Part shown: positions 31,780 to 40,365 of the stretch, piece by piece
Layout of the letters: each line of letters opens with the position of its first letter
Numbering within the stretch: the stretch's first letter is position 1
Notes under the pieces: generated by a model
What the model was told of the DNA's origin: nothing
The model's database searches: none
The model's input: the letters and a program-made list of their open reading frames with translations, nothing else
Program-made: the position numbers and the translations under genes
Source: CATOSP01 sp034422355
Lineage (GTDB): Bacteria > Chloroflexota > Dehalococcoidia > Lucifugimonadales > UBA3495
Direction of reading: 5' to 3'
NCBI GenBank assembly: GCA_034422355.1
Contig: DAOUJS010000140.1
Coordinates: 15,466 to 79,465, forward strand
DNA: 64,000 nucleotides

Positions 31780-32094
31780 GTGCCCATGTCGAGACGTCAG
31801 TTCGAGCTTGGAGTCAACAACCGTGAAGCAGACCTGATGCGTGAAGTGTACGAATGGCTTACAAACCATAGCGATTTGGCCTACTCAGTTAGTGAAATCG
31901 CAGAAGCTCTCCTCGGCCCGGAGCCAGTGCAGCGACACGGGATGGATATCATGTACCTTGATAAAGCATTAGACGTACTGGTCGGTATAGGTGCTTTGGA
32001 GCAACGTATTGTACGGGGCACAGGATATTACGCGTTTCTCCAGGAATTCGATACCGGTACATGGCTGTCCGCCAAGCACACTTCACCCCGGTAA
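31780..32094 (+). CDS. Small winged-helix-like protein B (paralogue of A)
   Basis: From the GTG at 31780 (GGAGG about 10 bases upstream) the product has 104 residues and begins MPMSRRQFELGVNN, mirroring MPVSRREFDDG in the gene just upstream. Helical segments (ADLMREVYEWLTNHSDLAYS, VSEIAEALLGPEP, LDKALDVLVGIGALEQR) and a hairpin (IVRGTGYYAFL) fit a winged helix. It is probably a small regulator, but no target is evident. An ATG at 31786 is an alternative start. Confidence 0.55.
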   Translation: MPMSRRQFELGVNNREADLMREVYEWLTNHSDLAYSVSEIAEALLGPEPVQRHGMDIMYLDKALDVLVGIGALEQRIVRGTGYYAFLQEFDTGTWLSAKHTSPR

Positions 32095-32149
32095 GTCACC
32101 TGCGAATGTGCTCTCCACCCACAGTGAGGCATCGTTGTCCTAACTTCCC

Positions 32150-33073
32150 ATGATCTCCATTGTAGGCCCCACTGCTGTAGGCAAGACCCAGTTGGCCGTA
32201 GCCTTGGCCCAGCGGTTCGGCGGCGAGATTATCAGTGCCGATAGCCGGCAGGTGTACCGGCACATGGACATCGGCACGGCCAAACCAACCGTCACAGAGC
32301 GAAAGCGAGCGCCGCACCATCTCATAGACGTCGTTGACCCCGACCAGGATTTCGGCCTTGGTCTCTTCCTCAGACTCGCCCGCGGGCAAGTCCGTGATTG
32401 CCGTTCCAGGGGCGTACCGTCTCTGGTCGCCGGCGGCACTGGTCAATACATCTGGGCCCTGGTGGAAGGCTGGCAGGTGCCGGAGGTCCCGCCCGATCCG
32501 GAGTTCCGGGCTGCCAGGGAGCGAGAGGCGGCGGAACACGGCCCGGCAGTGTTGTACGACAGGCTAAGGCGTTTGGACCCGTCGCGGGCTGTTCAGTTGG
32601 ACTATCGCAACGTCCGCCGCGTGATACGTGCGCTGGAGATAGCTCACTCAAGGCAAGCGCCGGTCCCGGCGCGGAACAGAACTGATGAAACTACGGGTGA
32701 GCCGCTGGTAATCGGTCTCACGATGGAACGACAGGAGTTGTACCCCCGCATCGACCAGAGGGTTGATCGGATGATGGAAGCCGGGTTGCTGGAAGAAGTT
32801 GCCGCATTGTTGGCGCTAGGATACGAGTTAGGTCGTGGACCACTTGATTCCCCCGGTTACCGCGAGTTGGGCCTGCACCTGGCCGGGCAACTCCCGCTGG
32901 ACGAAGCGTTGCAGCGGACCAAGTACCGGACTCATGGTCTGGCCCGCCGCCAGTACACATGGTTCAAGTTGAGCGATTCCAGGATTCAGTGGCTGGACGC
33001 CAGTGCGTCGGACCTGGAAAACAGGGCGGCGGCAATGGTGGAGAGCGCATTAGCCGGACGGTCCCTGTGTTAA
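32150..33073 (+). CDS. miaA: tRNA dimethylallyltransferase
   Basis: MiaA adds a dimethylallyl group to A37 of UNN-decoding tRNAs. It has 307 residues. The P-loop GPTAVGKT is at residues 6-13, followed by IISADSRQVYRHMDIGTAKP, the DMAPP-site block VAGGTGQYIWALVEGW and the tRNA-binding DSPGYRELGLHL. It is followed by dapF after 31 bases; TTAAAAT near 33070 may be a separate promoter for dapF. Confidence 0.94.
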   Translation: MISIVGPTAVGKTQLAVALAQRFGGEIISADSRQVYRHMDIGTAKPTVTERKRAPHHLIDVVDPDQDFGLGLFLRLARGQVRDCRSRGVPSLVAGGTGQYIWALVEGWQVPEVPPDPEFRAAREREAAEHGPAVLYDRLRRLDPSRAVQLDYRNVRRVIRALEIAHSRQAPVPARNRTDETTGEPLVIGLTMERQELYPRIDQRVDRMMEAGLLEEVAALLALGYELGRGPLDSPGYRELGLHLAGQLPLDEALQRTKYRTHGLARRQYTWFKLSDSRIQWLDASASDLENRAAAMVESALAGRSLC

Positions 33074-33104
33074 AATAGGCCAGCGCCTTGATCGGAGCGT
33101 GAGC

Positions 33105-33956
33105 ATGAAATTCACCAAGATGCACGGCACCGGCAACGACTATGTGTACATTGATGCCCGCGGGCTGGACGCCGATTGGCCCGAACTGTCCAAGGCCATG
33201 AGCGACCGCCATTTCGGCATTGGCAGCGACGGCCTCATCCTGATCATGGACTCGGATGTTGCAGACGCCAGGATGAGGATGTTCAACGCAGATGGCTCCG
33301 AGGGCGAAATGTGCGGCAACGGCATCCGTTGCTTCGCCAAGTACGCAATCGAGCGAAATATAGTATTCCCCGGCCCTGGCGGTGTGGCCGTCGAAACCCT
33401 GGCAGGCGTCCGGAACATCGTTCCCACCTACTCAGGAGACAGAATCACCGGGGCGAGAGTGTCTATGGGCGCGCCAATTCTGGCCCCGGCAGATATTCCG
33501 GTGGCTCTCCCGTCCGGCGGCACCGCGCAAGGCCCGGTGCTCAACCACCCCTTTGCAATGGATGGGTTGGAACTGCCCCTGAGCTTCGTTTCCATGGGAA
33601 ATCCCCATGCCGTAACGTTCATCGGGCAGCCCGTGTCCGAGTTCCCCCTGCACACCGTCGGGCCTAAAGTCGAACATCACAGCCTTTTTCCCAGGAGGGT
33701 AAATTTCGAGATAGTCAATGTCGAAAGTCCAGGCAAACTGACCGCCCGCGTATGGGAGCGGGGGTCGGGAGAAACAATGGCCTGTGGCACTGGAGCCTGC
33801 GCCATCGCGGTAGCGGCCCGCCTCAACGGCATCTGCGGCGATCAGGTAGACATAACCCTCCCGGGCGGCACCCTCCGGATCGAGTGGGATGGCGCGGGCG
33901 AGGTCCACATGGAAGGCCCCGCGGTGGAAGTGTTCACCGGAGAATGGAACCACTGA
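33105..33956 (+). CDS. dapF: Diaminopimelate epimerase
   Basis: DapF epimerises LL- to meso-diaminopimelate for lysine and peptidoglycan. It has 283 residues. The two catalytic cysteines are C70 in EMCGNGIRC and C227 in TMACGTGAC, and KMHGTGNDYVYID is the typical N-terminus. The ATG at 33105 has GGAG seven bases upstream. Its stop overlaps the Uma2 start (TGATG). A DapL-type aminotransferase is encoded 1.8 kb downstream, so a DapL route is likely. Confidence 0.95.
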   Translation: MKFTKMHGTGNDYVYIDARGLDADWPELSKAMSDRHFGIGSDGLILIMDSDVADARMRMFNADGSEGEMCGNGIRCFAKYAIERNIVFPGPGGVAVETLAGVRNIVPTYSGDRITGARVSMGAPILAPADIPVALPSGGTAQGPVLNHPFAMDGLELPLSFVSMGNPHAVTFIGQPVSEFPLHTVGPKVEHHSLFPRRVNFEIVNVESPGKLTARVWERGSGETMACGTGACAIAVAARLNGICGDQVDITLPGGTLRIEWDGAGEVHMEGPAVEVFTGEWNH

Positions 33957-34530
33957 TGAATGCGCAGGCAACGGCAAAGCTGACCTTCGATGCCTGGCTG
34001 GCCATGCCCGAGACCAAGCAACCCTGCGAGGTCATCGATGGGGTAATGATGCTGATGGCGGGACCAACTGTGGACCGCCAATGGATAGTTATGACGGTGC
34101 ATGACGGCCTGAAGAATTTTGCCCACGCAAGGCAGTTAGGAGTCGTGTTGTTCGCGCCGCTGGACCTAGTAATCCGCCGGGATCCGTTGCGCACGCGGCA
34201 ACCGGACGTCATGTACCTCAGCGCGGAAAGGACCGGGATCAGGGGCCGGGCCGATTTGAGCGATATTCGGGTGCTGGAGATTCCCCGGACATCGCTGTTG
34301 AAGTCCTCTCCCCAAGCAACGCCCGTCGTGACATCCTCGACAAGCTCGAAGACTACGGGCGGGTGGGCGTGCTGGAATGCTGGATCGTTAGCCCGGAAGC
34401 AGAGACCGTGGAAGTCGTCAGCCTGTCTCCTGAAGGTATCGACACCTTGGCAGTGTACGGTATTGCGGACACTCTAAGGTCGGCCGTGCTGGAAGGCTTC
34501 GAGTTGCCTCTAAGCGAGATTTTTGGTTAA
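33956..34530 (+). pseudogene. Uma2-family (DUF820) predicted endonuclease, frameshifted
   Basis: Uma2 proteins are PD-(D/E)XK-fold predicted nucleases, mostly of unknown role. The first ~110 codons read normally (PCEVIDGVMMLMAGPTVD, VLFAPLDLVIRRDP, RQPDVMYLSAERTG). Near 34283-34286, in a run of C after GATT, the frame changes: the conserved continuation DIAVEVLSPSNARRDIL, DKLEDYGRVGVLECWI is found one frame over and runs to a stop at 34530. A single missing C explains this. It is either a real inactivating mutation or a sequence error in a homopolymer. Confidence 0.8.
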
Positions 34531-34567
34531 TCTGAGACGTGCATAAGGTTGGGAGGTTAGAGGTTAT

Positions 34568-35071
34568 ATGAAAATCCTCAAATTCAGTCGTTTTCAGATT
34601 GAACCAGTTCGAGGTGACAGAGGACTGCTAACCGTCAAGTTCCTGGACAATAACGGTGAAGCATATAGTTGGGCACCCAAGTGGAACGATGCCGAGCAAT
34701 TGTTCCTAAAGGCTATCAACGTCGAGTCGTTCAACAAACCGGAAAGCGAATGGCTTTCGAGTTTCTCGCGGACTGTAAAACATACAGCCGAGAATGTACC
34801 TCATCCGGTCCAGAGTGCGTTCAAGTTACAAGGGCGTTTAGCATCCATCAAGGACGGGAAATTGCAAATTGAGCAGTACGGAAACTATAACGAAGTCGAA
34901 AATGTGGAATCCGTGCAGCCTCTATTCCACATCGGCTTTGAGTTTCTTGAAAAGTGGTTGGACCGATTCGTAGAGGTACTTGTAATAAACGATGTTTGCG
35001 TGCAACTGCGGGACGATATGAACCATGAAATCTACCCAGAAGACCGCCAGACTAATTTGGCCGGACGTTAA
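34568..35071 (+). CDS. Hypothetical protein, AT-rich
   Basis: I do not recognise this 167-residue protein. It is soluble with alternating strands and helices (LLTVKFLDNNGEAYSWAPKW, EWLSSFSRTVKHTAEN, LFHIGFEFLEKWLDRFVEVL) and no cysteine clusters or nucleotide motifs. Its base composition is noticeably lower in GC than dapF or dapL, and it lies beside the frameshifted Uma2 gene and a hicBA pair, so it probably belongs to the same acquired segment. Confidence 0.5.
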   Translation: MKILKFSRFQIEPVRGDRGLLTVKFLDNNGEAYSWAPKWNDAEQLFLKAINVESFNKPESEWLSSFSRTVKHTAENVPHPVQSAFKLQGRLASIKDGKLQIEQYGNYNEVENVESVQPLFHIGFEFLEKWLDRFVEVLVINDVCVQLRDDMNHEIYPEDRQTNLAGR

Positions 35072-35207
35072 GGGAACCCAAGCAGCGTTACAAAATGGTT
35101 AATGGTGTGATGATGGATCTTAGTTTATCAGCAGAGATTCAATGGGTATCATTACACGAGCACTGCCATATACTAGCCGCATCTGCGTATGATTCGGAGA
35201 CCTGAGA

Positions 35208-35471
35208 ATGAAACTCTACAAGCTGCCCATAGTCATCTATGAACCCTCGGAAGACACGGAGTACAAGTACATGGCGGAGGTCCCGTCGTTGCCGGGCTGT
35301 CGGGCTTGGGGAGACTCAGTTTCCGAAACATTGGAGTTTATCCACGGCGTCGCCGAAGCGTTTATCGACTCTTACCTGGACCGGGAAACCCCTCTGCCCG
35401 AGAGCGTGGAGGAACTGGCGGTCGAGCCTGTAGGCCCGATTATTCATGGAGAGATCATGGTCACTGCATGA
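35208..35471 (+). CDS. HicB-family antitoxin
   Basis: This 87-residue protein has the HicB partial RNase H-like fold: KLPIVIYEPSEDTEYKYMAE, VPSLPGCRAWGDSVSETLEF, then a helix (HGVAEAFIDSYL) and LPESVEEL. No C-terminal DNA-binding domain is present. The toxin gene hicA overlaps its stop by four bases (ATGA). It would neutralise HicA and may regulate the pair through other contacts. The intergenic 136 bases upstream contain no other gene. Confidence 0.87.
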   Translation: MKLYKLPIVIYEPSEDTEYKYMAEVPSLPGCRAWGDSVSETLEFIHGVAEAFIDSYLDRETPLPESVEELAVEPVGPIIHGEIMVTA

Positions 35472-35677
35472 ACTACCGCCAACTCACCCGCAAGTTGCGT
35501 CGGTTGGGCTGTGAACTTGACCGCCAGGCTGCCGGATCGCACGAGGTATGGGTCAATGTCCGCACGGATGCAACCGCTATTATCCCCAACTGGAGAGCTA
35601 AAGACCTGAAACCCGGCACAATCGCCGGGATATTACGCGCCTTGGGAATATCCCGGGAAGACTTCGACCGGGCATGA
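35468..35677 (+). CDS. HicA-family mRNA interferase toxin
   Basis: The 69-residue protein has a dsRBD-like fold. The catalytic histidine is in the GSH motif (G23-S24-H25), within RRLGCELDRQAAGSHEVW. The remainder, AIIPNWRAKDLKPGTIAGIL, is the usual C-terminal strand-helix. It starts at the ATG at 35468, inside the last codons of hicB. HicA toxins cleave mRNA and tmRNA independently of translation. The pair looks intact. Confidence 0.88.
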   Translation: MNYRQLTRKLRRLGCELDRQAAGSHEVWVNVRTDATAIIPNWRAKDLKPGTIAGILRALGISREDFDRA

Positions 35678-35723
35678 TGCCCTAATCAAGCCTCCGGACT
35701 TTAGGAAAGACAGGACAACCAGC

Positions 35724-36899
35724 ATGAACTTCTCTGAACGCCTGGGCAAACTGGCCCCATACCCATTTGTGGAGATTTCCCGCATCATCGCCGCCAAGCG
35801 GGCGGCGGGAGCCGACGTGGTCACCTTCGGGATAGGCGACCCGGACATTCCAACCCCCCAGCCTATCATCGACCGGCTGTTGGCGGCTTCCCAGGACCCG
35901 CCCAACCACCGCTACCCGGAGACCGACGGCCTGCCCGAGATGCGGCGCGCCATCGCCCACTGGTACGAAAACCGCTTCGGTGTCACCCTCGACCCGGACA
36001 CCGAGGTCCTTCCCCTCATCGGTGCCAAGGAGGGCATCGGACACGCGGCGTTCTGCTTCCTCGACCCTGGCGATATAGCCCTGGTCCCGGACCCTGCCTA
36101 CCCCGTATACGGCGTTGGCACCATGTTCGCCGGGGCCGAAAGCCACCTCATGCCCCTGTATGAGAGCAACGGCTGGCTGCCGGAACTGGATGCCATTCCC
36201 GCCGATGTGGCGCAGGCTGCCAAGCTGATGTGGCTGAACTACCCGAACAACCCCACCAGCGCTGTGGCGACCCAGGAAGATTTCGCCTCCGCCATCACCT
36301 TTTGCCGCGAGAACAACATCGCCCTGCTGCACGACGCCGCCTATAGTGAGGTGGGATACGACGGCTACCGTCCGGGGAGCTTCCTGCAGGTGGACGGGGC
36401 CAAGGACATAGGCATGGAGTTCCACTCCCTGTCCAAGACCTACAATATGACCGGCTGGCGCATTGGCATGGCCGTCGGCAACGCCGATATGATAAAGGCG
36501 CTGTTCCAGATCAAGGCCAACCTGGACTCGGGCATACCCCAGGCCATTCAGGAGATGGCAATGGAAGCACTGACCGGCCCCCAGGACTGCGTCGACGACA
36601 ACGTCGTCATCTACCAGCGCCGCAGAGACCGGGTGCTGTCGGCCTTGAACGTTTTGGGGCTTTCCGCCGAGGTCCCGAAGGCCAGCCTGTACGTCTGGGC
36701 CAGGGTCCCGGAAGGCTACACCTCTGCGGAGTTGGCTGCCCGATTGCTTGAGGAGACTGACATCGTCGTCACCCCCGGCTCCAGCTACGGTGCGTACGGT
36801 GAAGGCTACATCCGCCTGTCTCTCACCACGCCCGACGACCAGGTGGAGAAGGGTTGCCAACGCCTGGAAGCATGGTCAATTCCGGCCAAGGGAGGGTGA
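35724..36899 (+). CDS. dapL: LL-diaminopimelate aminotransferase-like (fold type I)
   Basis: This PLP enzyme probably converts tetrahydrodipicolinate directly to LL-diaminopimelate. It has 391 residues. The lysine forming the Schiff base is K238 in HSLSKTYNMTGWRIG. Other blocks are TFGIGDPDIPTPQP, LPLIGAKEGIGHAAFCFLDP and MWLNYPNNPTSAVA. The sequence resembles the bacterial/archaeal DapL group and the nearby dapF supports the role, though a broader aspartate-type aminotransferase cannot be excluded. The stop overlaps an ATG (TGATG) at the start of the hflX region. Confidence 0.85.
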   Translation: MNFSERLGKLAPYPFVEISRIIAAKRAAGADVVTFGIGDPDIPTPQPIIDRLLAASQDPPNHRYPETDGLPEMRRAIAHWYENRFGVTLDPDTEVLPLIGAKEGIGHAAFCFLDPGDIALVPDPAYPVYGVGTMFAGAESHLMPLYESNGWLPELDAIPADVAQAAKLMWLNYPNNPTSAVATQEDFASAITFCRENNIALLHDAAYSEVGYDGYRPGSFLQVDGAKDIGMEFHSLSKTYNMTGWRIGMAVGNADMIKALFQIKANLDSGIPQAIQEMAMEALTGPQDCVDDNVVIYQRRRDRVLSALNVLGLSAEVPKASLYVWARVPEGYTSAELAARLLEETDIVVTPGSSYGAYGEGYIRLSLTTPDDQVEKGCQRLEAWSIPAKGG

Positions 36900-36903
36900 T
36901 GTC

Positions 36904-38079
36904 ATAGCCAACAGACCCGTTTCAACCATCCAGGAACCCGAGCGCGCCATCCTCGTAGCCGTCGAACTGAGAAGCGAGTCCAACCTGTGGGGGTTGGAAG
37001 ACACCCTGAGCGAGTTGGCCTACCTGACCCGTTCCGCCGGCGCCCAGGTGGTCGGCCGGATTTCCCAGCGGGCTGACCGACTTACCCCCACTTACGTCGG
37101 CAAAGGGAAGCTCAGGGAGCTGACCGAGTCGGTATATGACCTCAAGGCCGGCGTCGTAATCTTCGACGACGAGCTGACCCCCACTCAACAACGCAACCTG
37201 GAAGAAGCCCTGACAATCAAGGTCATTGACCGTACTGCGTTGATCCTTGATGTGTTCGGACGCCACGCCCGCACCTACGAGGGCAAGTTGCAGGTTGATC
37301 TGGCCCAACACCAGTACCTCCTTCCCCGGCTGGTGGGCCAGTGGTCCCACCTGGAACGCCTGGGAGGCGGGATTGGCACCAGGGGACCCGGCGAGACCCA
37401 GTTGGAGACCGACCGGCGTCTGGTCCGCCGCCGTATCCAGCGCATTGAGCGGGAATTGGCAGGCGTGCGCCGCCGCCGCACCCTTTACCTGGACCGCCGC
37501 AAGAAGGCCAGCATACCGTCGGCCAGCCTGGTCGGGTACACCAACGCTGGCAAGAGCACCTTGTTCAACGCCCTGAGCAATGCCAAGGTAGAGGCTGCCG
37601 ACCAGCTCTTCTCCACCCTCGACCCGGTCACCCGCCGCGTCCGCCTCCCGTCTGGAGGGGAATTGCTCCTTAGCGACACCGTTGGATTCATCCAGAAGCT
37701 CTCTCCGATGGTCGTTGCCGCGTTCCGTGCCACCCTTGAGGAGATGTCCGAAGCCGACCTGCTGCTCCATGTCATCGACATAACCCACCCGAAGGCTTCC
37801 GAGCAGGCTGATGTGGTGGAAAGCACGCTGGAGGACTTGGGACTGAGCGGCAAGCCGCGGCTCCTGGTAGTCAACAAGATGGACCTGCTACCCGCCGGAA
37901 CAAGCTCCCAGGACGGGAATTCCGCGATTTCGCTGCCTGCCGATGCTGCTACGCCCAGCGTGTTCGTTTCTGCGGCCAAAGGCTGGAACCTGGATGGCTT
38001 GCTGGAAGAAATCGAGTCCCGCCTAATGGTCAACGAGGGTCCGATGATGGTGGTATCGGACAGGAGATTCGGAACATAG
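36904..38079 (+). CDS. hflX: GTPase HflX; start region apparently frameshifted
   Basis: HflX is a ribosome-associated GTPase that splits stalled ribosomes. The HflX domain (ERAILVAVELRSESNLWGLE, VGKGKLRELTE, DELTPTQQRNLEEAL) is followed by a helical linker (RGPGETQLETDRRLVRRRIQ) and the G domain (GYTNAGKSTLFNAL, DTVGFIQKL, NKMDLL). No ATG, GTG or TTG lies in this frame between 36799 and the conserved N-terminus. An ATG at 36899, overlapping the dapL stop and behind GGAGGG, reads ATG-TCA-TAG. One missing base there would restore a normal start. The coordinate given is where the coherent frame begins; GTG 36799 is the nearest canonical in-frame codon. Confidence 0.85.
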   Translation: MANRPVSTIQEPERAILVAVELRSESNLWGLEDTLSELAYLTRSAGAQVVGRISQRADRLTPTYVGKGKLRELTESVYDLKAGVVIFDDELTPTQQRNLEEALTIKVIDRTALILDVFGRHARTYEGKLQVDLAQHQYLLPRLVGQWSHLERLGGGIGTRGPGETQLETDRRLVRRRIQRIERELAGVRRRRTLYLDRRKKASIPSASLVGYTNAGKSTLFNALSNAKVEAADQLFSTLDPVTRRVRLPSGGELLLSDTVGFIQKLSPMVVAAFRATLEEMSEADLLLHVIDITHPKASEQADVVESTLEDLGLSGKPRLLVVNKMDLLPAGTSSQDGNSAISLPADAATPSVFVSAAKGWNLDGLLEEIESRLMVNEGPMMVVSDRRFGT

Positions 38080-38140
38080 CACGAACGGTTCGACCCGCAT
38101 CATAGGAGGTTAAGTGTAGGGGAAGCAGGTTCAACAGTGG

Positions 38141-38169
38141 TTTACAAGGGAAAACGGGTTTGATAACAT
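38141..38169 (+). promoter_or_regulatory. Promoter candidate for tRNA-Glu
   Basis: TTTACA at 38141-38146 and TAACAT at 38164-38169 are separated by 17 bases. Transcription would start near 38176, about 25 bases before the tRNA. Confidence 0.5.
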
Positions 38170-38200
38170 GGTTTTGCCTCTACTGGAAACTCCATTGCGT

Positions 38201-38277
38201 GGCGCGTTCGTCTAGAGGCCCAGGACACCGCCCTCTCAAGGCGGAGATCGCGGGTTCGAATCCCGCACGCGCTACCA
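38201..38277 (+). tRNA. tRNA-Glu (CTC)
   Basis: A complete cloverleaf is visible: acceptor GGCGCGT pairs with ACGCGCT (first pair G-U), the D-arm contains TCGTCTAGAGGCCCAGGACA as in bacterial tRNA-Glu, the anticodon stem CCGCC/GGCGG encloses CTCTCAA with anticodon CTC, and the T-arm is GCGGGTTCGAATCCCGC. The discriminator A is followed by an encoded CCA at 38275-38277. A variable loop of normal length is present. This is the only tRNA found in the window. Confidence 0.95.
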
Positions 38278-38444
38278 ATCTCACCAACTGCTACCCATTG
38301 CCCCTTCTCATGTTCCGTCCCTGTACCCCACTGCCATTGGATTTCATTGTTGTATAATGTCCAAAGCTATATCGGCCGTCTACGGGCAACCGCGGGTTCT
38401 CAAGCCAGCCACTGACCACTACAGTACGGCCCAGGGGGTGAAAC

Positions 38445-39527
38445 ATGGTAGACCAGGAAAGATTGGTCAAGTCATTCTGCGAACTGGTGCGGATTGACAG
38501 CCCCTCCGATGAAGAGGAAGAAGTTGCACGACATCTGGAAGGCCGCCTGGCCCGGTTAGGCTTCCAGGTTGCCCGCGACGCCCACGGAAACGTAATTGCC
38601 TCTGAGGAAGGCGACGATCCCCTGCTGCTGTCGGCCCACATGGATACTGTGGAGCCGGGCCGGGGCATCAAGCCCCGCATCCAGGGCAACCGCATCACAT
38701 CCGACGGCACTACCATCCTGGGCGGCGACTGCAAGGCCGGTGTGGCGGCCATCCTAGAAGGTCTGGAAGCCGTGGCCGCCCAGGGAATCTCCCGCCGTCC
38801 GGTCCAGGTAGTGTTCACCCGCGGCGAGGAGATCGGTCTGGTGGGTGCGGTCAACCTCGACTACTCCATGATTCGCGCCAAGGAATCGGTTGTGTTCGAT
38901 GGCAACGGCCCCGTCAACACCGTCACCGGCGCTTCGCCCACCTACGTGCGGTTCGACGTCGAGGTTAAGGGCCGGGCCGCTCATGCCGGAGTCGAGCCGG
39001 AGAAGGGTCTGTCAGCCATCAGGATCGCCAGCGACATCATCAACGAACTCCCCCAGGGCAGGCTGGATGAGGAGACCACCTTCAACGTCGGGCTGATTTC
39101 AGGCGGGTCGGTCCGCAACGCCGTGCCAGCCGAGGCAACCTTCGGAGGCGAATTCCGCAGCCGAAATACCGAGACCCTGGACCTGCTGCGGTTGCAGGTG
39201 TCCAACACCCTTGAGCAGGCCAGGCAGCGTTACCGGGACGCCACCATCCAGGAAGACGTGGAGGTGATGTTCCACATGTACAACCTGGACCCGGAGGACC
39301 CGATAGTCAGACTGGTCACCCGGGTCATGGGGAAGCTCAGCCTCACCCCGGACATCAAGCCGTCGGGGGGAGGCACCGACGCCAACGCCATGCGTCTCCA
39401 CGGGATCGATTGCGTGGTGGTGGGCATGGCCACCAACGAAATGCATACCGTAGACGAATACGTGGTGATCCCCGACCTGGTGACTACCGCCAGGTTCTGC
39501 CAGAGCATCATCACCACGCGCCCATAG
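38445..39527 (+). CDS. M20-family metallopeptidase (peptidase T-like)
   Basis: This is a probable zinc aminopeptidase or amidohydrolase of 360 residues. Metal-site blocks are LLLSAHMDTVEPG, LGGDCKAGVAAILEGLEA, VVFTRGEEIGLVGAVNLD and NEMHTVDEYVVIPDL. The catalytic glutamate pair is the EE in TRGEEIG. The lid/dimerisation domain starts around VRFDVEVKGRAAHAG. It is closest to the PepT-like subgroup; the substrate is unknown. The ATG at 38445 follows GGGGG. An aldolase gene follows in the same direction after 49 bases. Confidence 0.88.
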   Translation: MVDQERLVKSFCELVRIDSPSDEEEEVARHLEGRLARLGFQVARDAHGNVIASEEGDDPLLLSAHMDTVEPGRGIKPRIQGNRITSDGTTILGGDCKAGVAAILEGLEAVAAQGISRRPVQVVFTRGEEIGLVGAVNLDYSMIRAKESVVFDGNGPVNTVTGASPTYVRFDVEVKGRAAHAGVEPEKGLSAIRIASDIINELPQGRLDEETTFNVGLISGGSVRNAVPAEATFGGEFRSRNTETLDLLRLQVSNTLEQARQRYRDATIQEDVEVMFHMYNLDPEDPIVRLVTRVMGKLSLTPDIKPSGGGTDANAMRLHGIDCVVVGMATNEMHTVDEYVVIPDLVTTARFCQSIITTRP

Positions 39528-39576
39528 AACCTGAACACAGCCGAAACGCCCGTGAAAACGGGGGGAGGAACTGGCA

Positions 39577-40359
39577 ATGAACGGAGCGGAACTGAAGGCT
39601 ACCTTGAAGTCCGGCGGCAGGGTGTTCGGCACCATGCTCAGCATCGGAAGAAACCCCCGCTGGATCCCTGTGCTGGACGGCGTGGGCTTGGACTACGTGG
39701 TCATCGACACCGAGCATGGCGCGCGCAGCCGGGGCGAACTGGCCGATTACCTCACCATGCTGAACACTTCCAGCATCGTCCCCATCGTGCGAATACCCAT
39801 ACCTGACTCCCACTACGTCACGATGGTCATGGATGCCGGCGCTCAGGGTATCCTCGCTCCCTACTGCGAGACCGTGGACGAGGTCAAGGAAGTGGTGGCC
39901 GCGGCCAAGTGGCGTCCCCTCAAGGGGGATGCCGTGCGCCGGGTGATCGACTCCGGCGAGCACATCAGCGACGCCACCCGCTCCTACCTGGAGGAACGGA
40001 ACAAGAACAGCATCTGCATCATCGGCATTGAGAGCGTTGCGGCGGTCAACGTCCTTGATGAAATTCTCCGCGTCCCTGGCATCGACGGCATATTCGTCGG
40101 ACCCAACGATATGAGCATCTCCCTGGGTATGCCCGACGACTACGACCGCCCCGAATACAAAGAGACGGTCAAGGGGATCATCGACAAGGCCGAGGCCCGC
40201 GGCATTGCTACCCTGGTCCATCACCAGACGCCGGACCTGTCCACTTACTGGATCAGCCAGGGCGCGCGGTTCGTCCTCCACGGCACCGACCGGCGTGCGC
40301 TGACCGAGGGGTTCCGGGCCGACTTCTCAACCCTGCGGGACTTCGCCAAGGACTATTAG
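39577..40359 (+). CDS. HpcH/HpaI-family aldolase
   Basis: This class II, metal-dependent 2-keto-3-deoxy-type aldolase/citrate lyase family protein has 260 residues in a TIM barrel. Visible blocks are VFGTMLSIGRNPRWIPVL, LDYVVIDTEHGARSRGEL (the catalytic His of the family), PIVRIPIPDSHYVTMVMD, DAGAQGILAPYCETVDEV (metal Glu) and IDGIFVGPNDMSISLGMP (metal Asp). It probably cleaves a 4-hydroxy-2-oxo-acid to pyruvate or another 2-oxo acid plus an aldehyde. GGAGG precedes the ATG. Confidence 0.9.
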   Translation: MNGAELKATLKSGGRVFGTMLSIGRNPRWIPVLDGVGLDYVVIDTEHGARSRGELADYLTMLNTSSIVPIVRIPIPDSHYVTMVMDAGAQGILAPYCETVDEVKEVVAAAKWRPLKGDAVRRVIDSGEHISDATRSYLEERNKNSICIIGIESVAAVNVLDEILRVPGIDGIFVGPNDMSISLGMPDDYDRPEYKETVKGIIDKAEARGIATLVHHQTPDLSTYWISQGARFVLHGTDRRALTEGFRADFSTLRDFAKDY

Positions 40360-40365
40360 CCGGGC

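Noticed and set aside
31501..32094. The small paralogous genes as a toxin-antitoxin pair
   Set aside because: They do not overlap, both look like winged helices, and neither carries toxin motifs.
33752..33955. Upstream extension of the Uma2 frame into dapF
   Set aside because: The ATG at 33956 overlapping the dapF stop gives the normal family N-terminus; the upstream part is dapF in another frame.
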